Source: Marsupella aquatica (taxonomy: Eukaryota; Marchantiophyta). From it: a DNA stretch of 64,000 nucleotides. Numbering within the stretch: position 1 is the stretch's first letter; every line of letters begins with the position of its first letter. The stretch lies in the NCBI GenBank assembly GCA_973895155.1, contig OZ316899.1, positions 8,556,001 through 8,620,000 of the forward strand, in the 5' to 3' direction. The position numbers and the translations under genes are program-made. The notes under the pieces are model-generated. The model saw only the letters and a list, made by a program, of their open reading frames with translations. It was not told where the DNA came from and searched no databases. Of the stretch, positions 57,786 to 64,000 are shown one piece after another.

Positions 57786-58410
57786 AATTTGTTACAATAG
57801 CTAGGGTTTCATGGGTGGTTATTTTGGGTTTGAGAACATCAACCAATATATTAGGGTCCAAAGGAGGCTCAAAACATGTGGTCAAAATCTCATATTAAAA
57901 AAGGGGATGACCCCGATATGTACAAAATGGAATGGGCCTACCTAGTAGACCCATCTCGACGACTGTTTGCTCCATGGGAACACCTAAATGGAGCACTGAG
58001 TAGAGACACTCCATGGCACCTGCTAAGATCTAATAAAAACTACCAGACCTACCTACACGGCACTAACCTCTAAAAAGGTGTGTTCCGTCCCTTCTTCTTC
58101 TTGTGGCGAGAGCAAAGCTAGGGAACAGGTGCGGGATCCACAACCGGTGGAGCCACCTGTTGACCAGATGGTGGGTCTAATCCTGTCCTACCCCCTGACC
58201 CACTAGATGCACCACTAGGCACGGTAGAAGTCCCACCAACCCCTAACACAGCTGAGTGAAAGGAGGCCTCGCCCCCCCGGCAGACCTACTAGAGTGATGA
58301 GAGGCTGCGGCTGCGGATGATGCATGTGGCCCATGCCGTGCTGTACTGCCACCTGACTCACGAGATGGCGCTAGACCCCTAGAGCCACCATCGTCCAAGT
58401 CACCACTGCC

Positions 58411-59040
58411 TCAACAAGGGGGGCTAGGTGCAGCAGATACTCCTCGATGAGGGGGGCTAGGTGCACCAGATACTCCTCGACGAGGGGGGTTAGGTGCAGA
58501 GCATACTCCTGAGCGATGGTGTGGGCTTGCACCACCTCTACTACCCCCTGAAGGCCCCGGCCTCGCAGCCCGCGATGCTCCCCGTGACTGATGAGAGCTC
58601 ACACCATCAACAGCATGTGACCCACCTCCCCTCCCTCCCAATGTGAGGGTAACATGAGGTATCTGGGCAGTAGGGGCAACTCTAGGAACAGTCTGGGCAA
58701 CTATAGGAACAGCCCGGGAAACTCTAGGAATAGTCGCGGTAGCTCTAGGCTCCCTCTGCAACCTTGCCTCAAATGCTGAGTCCTCATCATCTGACTCCCC
58801 AGACCCCTCCTCCTCCTCCTGCACATTACAATTAATTATATAAAGTAAGGAACTTGGTCAAAAGTCTACAAATGTAGTAGTGCTCTAGCTAAGCAAAACA
58901 TTGTCCCAACTTAGGTAGGGGGAGGGAAGAATTACCTCTCCCAGCTCATCCTCAATCTGTCGCTTTAGAGCATGGGGTCCATCCCTTGCTGCTAGTTCCC
59001 TCTCTTTTGGATCAATGGGACAACCATACTCCCTCTCCTG
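58411..59040 (-). CDS. CACTA-B2 second transposon gene, 3' exons
   Basis: Exon at about 59,040-58,937 (QEREYGCPIDPKEREL ... QIEDELGE, ending at a GTAATT donor). A final exon from about 58,819, after a tgcag acceptor, encodes EEEEGSGESDDEDSAFEARLQRE and a Pro/Gly/Ser/Arg-rich tail to 58,411. The tail contains a repeated RGVS(A/G)AP unit. These exons are open in both copies. They continue the minus-strand gene whose 5' exons lie at 59,600-60,511. Confidence 0.5.
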
Positions 59041-59595
59041 ACAATTCAAAATTAAAAGACCACTTCTGCACAATAAATTTAGTTTCAACCATAAAATCCA
59101 CTCCCTCTACCAAACTTCTCCCTCTCAAAACTCTATGCCTTCTATAACTTCTATAACTTACTTAACCCCTAGCAAATACTCTAAACCCTAAAAAAATCAC
59201 CAGTGAACTCAAGAAGGGGTCCATTCCAGAATTTCATGCAAGTCAAGCATCCCTATCCTATGCAATCAAAAAAACCCTAAACCCTACCCGTTTTAAACAA
59301 AATAAACCCAAATTCACTCGAAATATACTCATTCCAATGCAGCATCCGATATGGATTCTATCGGACTGCTATCGGACCCCTCATCCGCTAAATTTGAATG
59401 TTACTATGTCCGATGCGGGTTCCGATGCGGGTTACAACGAACAAACATCGGACTTAACAATCCCGAGAGCAAAACAAGGGGGATCGGAATGTGATAAAGC
59501 AAAACGGGACAACCAAAATGTTCACTCTTCGCAAGAGAAGTCAGGTGGTCAGGGAGAGGAGCAAGGGAGGAGGGAGCTAGGAGGGAGGAGCCACT

Positions 59596-60511
59596 TACAA
59601 ACTCGGCCTTCAATCGATTGGAGCCGCCTTGCCCCATCCGGTGAGTCACAATGGGCCTCTCTTCTACTCGCTTCAATGCTGCTATGATGTTTGCAGGAGG
59701 TTTTTGAAGTCTTGCTGCTTGAGCTGCCCACTGTCAAAGGTTCAGTTGGAGGGGGGCCATGTCAATATCCTCCCCGGCAGCTCGCTTTTCTTCTGCAATC
59801 CTGATTTCGTTGTCCGAATGTCGTCTCTTTAGCCAGGCTCAAACAGAGAGCTCCTCCTCAAGCCAAGCTGTCCATGCATCCTGGGGAATCACATCTGGAC
59901 ACTGGTGCTCCCTGACCACCTCTGCATCTATTGGCAAATCAGTAAGGTAATCCCTCATCTTCTCCCGCACATGATTCCTTGCATCTGAAACGAGGCTGAA
60001 ATTCGACTGTTTAGAAATCTGTCTTCAAGTTGGGCTCCGTTCTTGAATCTTTCTTTGATCTGCTCCCGAACCCTGGTCCTCTCCTCCTCTATTTTCTTAC
60101 CCCAGTAGTCTAGTGGCCCAAAATTTGCCCTCACAACCTGCAAGAATTGGCTGCGGAACAAATTGTAGCTCCTAGGCATTGGAGCCCCACCTGAATTGAT
60201 AGCCAGCTCAGGTTGCAAAGCCCTCTCAGCCTCCCTTTGCCTTTGCTCCTCAACTCGCAGCCTCTCTGCCTCCTAGCTTCTCTTCAAAGATTTTTCTCCC
60301 TTTTCCGAGGAGAGAGAGCCTCCTCACCATTTGCCCTAGCCCTCTCCGCCTCCTTTCTCTTCTTCCTCACCTCTTTCTCTGCTGCGAGGCCTGCTGCAGC
60401 AGCCTTCTCTGCCTCACCTTTTGAGGCATCAAGCAAAACCTGAAGCACCGGGACTACTCTTGCTGCATCCTCCACGGAAAGCCCTGCCTTGGCCACAAAC
60501 AACTCCCTCAT
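59596..60511 (-). pseudogene. CACTA-B2 second transposon gene, 5' exons
   Basis: Same reading as 26,420-25,396: MRELFVAKAGLSVEDAARV, a basic coiled coil, NLFRSQFLQVV, LDYWGKK, then KMRDYLTDLP, WTAWLEEEL, WLKRRHSDNEIRIAEEK and RPIVTHRMGQGG. A one-base difference near 59,990 (gaaacgaggc versus gaaacagaggc in B1) shifts the frame in B2, and further stops occur. TNPA-like by position; no firm domain assignment. Confidence 0.5.
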
Positions 60512-60649
60512 TATCTCCTCATATGGCCGGGATGGCCCAGCCCCGTCTCCCCCATCACCCGATCCTCCTCCCCCACCATCTCTCCTCCTTCCCGAGCTCC
60601 TCCCCTCTCGGCCTTAGAAAATTTTCTGAAATGACTGATGTGCGAAGGA

Positions 60650-61588
60650 AGCCCCGTAGTGTGCGCCTTCGCAAGCGCATCGGGATTTACGGATTTCAAA
60701 TTTTGAATCAAGTCCGATTGTTTCTGCTTCGGAACGTCCGTAGCGTATAGTATTGAATGTCAAATCGGACCTTCCGATGCGTGTTGCATCGGACCCCTCC
60801 TCCGGCTCGTTATTCCTTGCTTTTACGAAGTGTGATACGTTGGAAACGGTATTGGACCCCTCGTGTAATGTTATCGGATAGGGGGTTAAGTAGGGCTTAT
60901 GTAGGGGTCATGCATGTAGGTGTATGTGGGAAGGACCGGTTGTATTAACATTTAATCGTCATGTATGTTTGAATCAGGTTTTATAGGGCCATACATGTAG
61001 ACACATACCGCAGGGGGTTGGCAACGGTGTCGTGGCTGTGATATATCGACCTTCTTGCAATTTTGGGGTTTGTACCTGAATCCAGATTTTTTTGTGATAT
61101 ACTTTGGTTATCCATGTTCAATTTGCTAATATTCGTCTTTGGGTTTGATGTGCAGTACCTTGGTTTTGAAGGGGTGGTTAGGTTTTTGTAGGGTGTTAGC
61201 TAGGTAGGTTATTTTGCAATGCACTATACACAGTGTGAGACCGCGCATCCAAAAGGTATGATGCCCCATCCATTTATTCCTTGATCCTTTAGGCTATTTC
61301 AGGTTTGGCATGCAAGTTTTTATCATATGTGCTTGAGCTTGTTTTCGGCAATTGTAGATCATGCATGCTCATTATGAAAATGTCCACCTTGCAGAGATTT
61401 TGGATATCCCCACACTTTGTGTGTAGAGAATACGGCCTAGTAGGCACGGCAGAGCGCGAGTATCATTGAGGTATAGCAAGTGTTGTATATATGTCTCTCA
61501 TTCAATTGTTTTTCTAGACATAAATATTTGTCTTGCTGGTTTTTTCTTTCATCCAACATATTGTCATGGTTGTATGATGTATATGCAG
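60650..61588. promoter_or_regulatory. divergent spacer of CACTA-B2
   Basis: Counterpart of 26,440-27,386. Internal ATCGGA-type motifs occur at 60,660-60,890, followed by AT-rich sequence with no gene. It lies between the minus-strand second gene and the plus-strand SET gene. Confidence 0.45.
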
Positions 61589-62888
61589 ATGTCTGCTTCC
61601 GATAGTTCCACATCGGATTCAGACTCAGACACGAGCTTGTCTGAGGAGGAGGTTCCTCCACCCCCTCCTCCAGACCAACCTCGTGCTCGGCCACTAGGGT
61701 CCATACCTTGTTGGTGTGTGAGATGTAAGGGACTTGTGGTTCAACATGCCTGGGAGACTTGTGAGCACATCAAAAACTATGGTCGCCACGAGGGTGATAC
61801 ACCAGGGTATTTTCCTAGCCAGGTAATAAATACGTCCCTCCTTCATTCCATGAAATTCCAATAATTAGTCCACAAATGCTGAATTACTTTACATCTAAAC
61901 AACAATTCATGTATTGATTTGTGTCAAATCATTGTTTGTTGAAATAGGTGCCTCGTAGACCCCCACCTCCTCTGGTTGATAATGCTATGTGGTTGGAAGG
62001 GTTTCTAGCAAGGGCTAGTGAGTTGCTTGCATCTGCCCTTGCCCATCCACCTCTTAGTCCCCCTGCTCCTATCCCCACACATGCGCATGTAGACGAGGAT
62101 GCACCGGTCTCTTAACCCGAGGAAATGGATACTAGGGTCCTACGTACACGTTCACGGTCTCGCAGACGTAGATGACAATATGAACCAGTGGAGCAGGTAG
62201 AGAATCGGGAGGAGGCGTTACGTAGTGATCGACCACCCGGAAATGGAGATTATATTTGTGTTGAGGGCCGGTTTGGACTATCTTATCTCACTGGTAGGGC
62301 TGCTGATGTTTGGAAGGACTTTTCTCCTAGTCTCTTCAAATTTCCAGATTTCATTCATACTGATTAACCAGTTGACATATGGGGTCAGCCTTGGATAGTG
62401 AAGGCATCCTCTATTGGTGCTGATATAGGATATGGTCTATATGCTTTGGAGGACATTGTGGTCCCTCCAAAGCCATGGAGACGTGGATATGATGGAGAGC
62501 ACCTTTTCCCTTACATTGGGGCTGTATATAATGCAAAGAGTTGGAAGACTTTGTTGCGTCAACACCCAGGGGGGTGTACGCCTTGAGGATGGACTCAGAC
62601 CCAGATGAGGTTTTGACTAGGCCGTGGCATTGTAGGATGATTGATGGTGACCCTATTCGGAATGGTAATTTAGCAGGGTACATCAATAGTACAACGGGTA
62701 GAGGTAGAGATTTTGAGGCTAATGTAGAGTGGATCCAAATTTTTGGCCCTCCTAGAGATCCGTATTTTGTGAAACATATGGATGACCATATCATGACAGT
62801 AGCCATTAGGACTATTAGAGCCAGTGAGGAGATATTGTGTGAGTATGAGTGGGACGCCCCAAAATTGTCCCTACATTGCCATCCATGA
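61589..62888 (+). pseudogene. SET-domain gene carried by CACTA-B2 (broken)
   Basis: ATG 61,589. Exon 1 to 61,822 is intact here (CWCVRCKGLVVQHAWETCEH), intron 61,823-61,947, then exon 2. The SET parts are as in B1: SSIGADIGYGLYALEDI, LFPYIGAVYN, then in the next frame NLAGYINSTTG, ANVEWI and EEILCEYEW. Private lesions are TAA at 62,113 (B1 has CGA) and TAA at 62,365 (B1 has GAA). Shared lesions are the TGA after the SRRRR motif (about 62,173) and the one-base shift in the GGGGGG run near 62,571. So the gene was already damaged, or is read in an unusual way, before the two copies separated. Confidence 0.72.
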
Positions 62889-63060
62889 TAGTATGTTGGA
62901 CTTACATGCATGTAAATCTTACATTGAATTAATGAGATTCATGATGATTTATATATATATATATTGATGATTGTAATGAGATTAATGTTAATGAGATTGC
63001 ATTGATGTTGTATGATAGAATCAATATGTACAATCTGATATTGGGGTCATATCACGAGCT

Positions 63061-64000
63061 ATGCAACAACACATTGTTGAGGCCATGGTGGCCAACCATG
63101 GGCATGATGGAGGGATGCAGGAGGATGATGTACAACATGAGGGTGATAATCCTACTCAAGCACATCTGGATGAGGAGAGGGCCATGGATGAGCTCATGGA
63201 CCAATTTTATGATGATGATGTTGATATTGGTATGGAGGATATGGGTACAACTAATGACAACACCACTCATCCAGGACCTTCTAGGGGGGGACAGAACAAG
63301 GATTGGGAGGAGGCTCAACGTCATGCTCATACTCGCATATTTGAGGGTAGCACCTTATCTCGGCTCTCCGCAATAATGTTGTTGCTGAATGTGCAGCAAA
63401 GACATGGGGCCAGCAACCTACTTTTGGATGATGTTTTTTGTACCTTGCATGATCATATTTTGCCACCAGGCAATACCATGCCAGCCTCTTGGAAGGAGGC
63501 AAAACAAGTGTTGAAGTCCATTGGCCTCAAATATGTAGTGATACATGCATGTGTGAATGATTGCATTCTTTTTAGGGGGGAGCATGAGAATGCAACTGCA
63601 TGTCCTAAGTGTGAGAAGCCACGCTACCGTGATGACATGTTGACAGGGAAGGTGCCTCAAAAGGTTATGCGATACTTTCCTCTCATCCCCCGATTGCGAC
63701 ATCAGTACCGTTGTGCAGAGTTAGCTGAGTACATGGTATGGCACTCAAAGAATCGTTCTGATATGGCTATGAACTCTAGTGCCATGCGGATGATGGTTGA
63801 CTCTCCTGCCAATCGATTTGTTGAGGGCAGATGGGGGGAGTTCAGCACTGAACCACGACATGTTCGACTTGGCTTGGCAGCTGATGGTATCAGCCCTTTT
63901 GCATTGGCGGGTAAAGCAAAACCATATTCAGTATGGCCAGTAGTTTTGACTAACTACAATATCCCTCCATGGATGGCCATGAAGAAAGGTCATTTACTGC
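63061..64000 (+). CDS. TNP2: TNP2-type CACTA transposase, N-terminal part (B2), partial
   Basis: An uninterrupted frame from ATG 63,061 to the window end, 313 codons with no stop; the frame is open from 63,019. In order: an acidic N-terminus, ASWKEAKQVLKSIGLKYV, the zinc-ribbon-like CVNDCILF ... CPKCEKPRYR, VMRYFPLIPRLRHQY, then LGLAADGISPFALAGK, VLTNYNIPPWM and KKGHLL, as expected for TNP2 (Transposase_21). This is the only large transposon frame in the window without a visible lesion. The equivalent N-terminal region is deleted in B1. The catalytic middle and C-terminus lie beyond the window. Confidence 0.88.
   Translation, partial: MQQHIVEAMVANHGHDGGMQEDDVQHEGDNPTQAHLDEERAMDELMDQFYDDDVDIGMEDMGTTNDNTTHPGPSRGGQNKDWEEAQRHAHTRIFEGSTLSRLSAIMLLLNVQQRHGASNLLLDDVFCTLHDHILPPGNTMPASWKEAKQVLKSIGLKYVVIHACVNDCILFRGEHENATACPKCEKPRYRDDMLTGKVPQKVMRYFPLIPRLRHQYRCAELAEYMVWHSKNRSDMAMNSSAMRMMVDSPANRFVEGRWGEFSTEPRHVRLGLAADGISPFALAGKAKPYSVWPVVLTNYNIPPWMAMKKGHLL

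Larger units (their letters stand above)
57289..64000 (+). mobile_element. CACTA family B, copy B2 (runs past window end)
   Basis: Aligns with B1 throughout: 57,360-59,479 with 11,699-13,808, then 59,480-59,595 with 25,072-25,180, then 59,596-62,982 with 25,395-28,774, and 63,735 onward with 28,775. It lacks the 11-kb insertion and the plastid insert, and it retains the 752 bp that B1 lost. The left edge is taken where the gypsy RT homology stops; no CACTA terminus is visible there, so the terminal bases are missing or altered. Confidence 0.88.

Overview
The window is nuclear DNA of a land plant, or a close streptophyte relative, and consists almost entirely of transposable elements nested inside one another. 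Evidence for this: CACTA (En/Spm) elements with TNP2-type transposases, Ty3/gypsy polyproteins, short GT-AG introns, a tract of plant-type telomere repeat (CCCTAAA), and a scrap of plastid ndhA. I see no ordinary host gene, no tRNA or rRNA gene and no CRISPR array. The species cannot be named from this sequence.

Layout. 1-2.9 kb: minus-strand LTR and extra ORF of a gypsy element. 4.37-10.06 kb: left part of a CACTA element, here called A1. 10.06-11.70 kb: minus-strand gypsy LTR and extra ORF. 11.70-32.06 kb: a second CACTA family (copy B1), into which an 11,256-bp Mutator-like element has inserted at 13,806-25,061. 32.06-33.38 kb: A1 resumes and carries a 346-bp miniature relative of the 11-kb element. 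33.4-37.2 kb and 54.9-57.3 kb: one gypsy element split exactly by a complete 17.66-kb CACTA element (A2, 37,224-54,886). 57.3-64.0 kb: CACTA copy B2, running off the window.

The most interesting object is the 11-kb element. It has imperfect inverted ends beginning GGG(A/T)AT, and a 9-bp target duplication that can be checked against the empty site in B2. Two divergent spliced genes lie inside. One encodes a MULE-like transposase with an N-terminal zinc-binding region and a C-terminal SWIM finger. The other encodes a ParB-like domain joined to a beta-class N4/N6-type DNA methylase domain, a combination familiar from prokaryotes and phages. Sixteen copies of a quasi-palindrome, TAGCGCCNGGCGCTA, lie only in its introns, gene flanks and the shared promoter interval, never in exons. 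This looks like a self-contained recognition or modification system.

The CACTA elements also carry chromatin-type cargo. Family B has a SET-domain gene next to TNP2. Family A has an EDM2-like PHD gene, a tandem-BRCT gene and an F-box-like gene. Nearly every coding region is now broken. Most in-frame stops have the form expected from C-to-T change in CG or CHG context (CGA to TGA, CAG to TAG), which fits a heavily methylated, silenced region.
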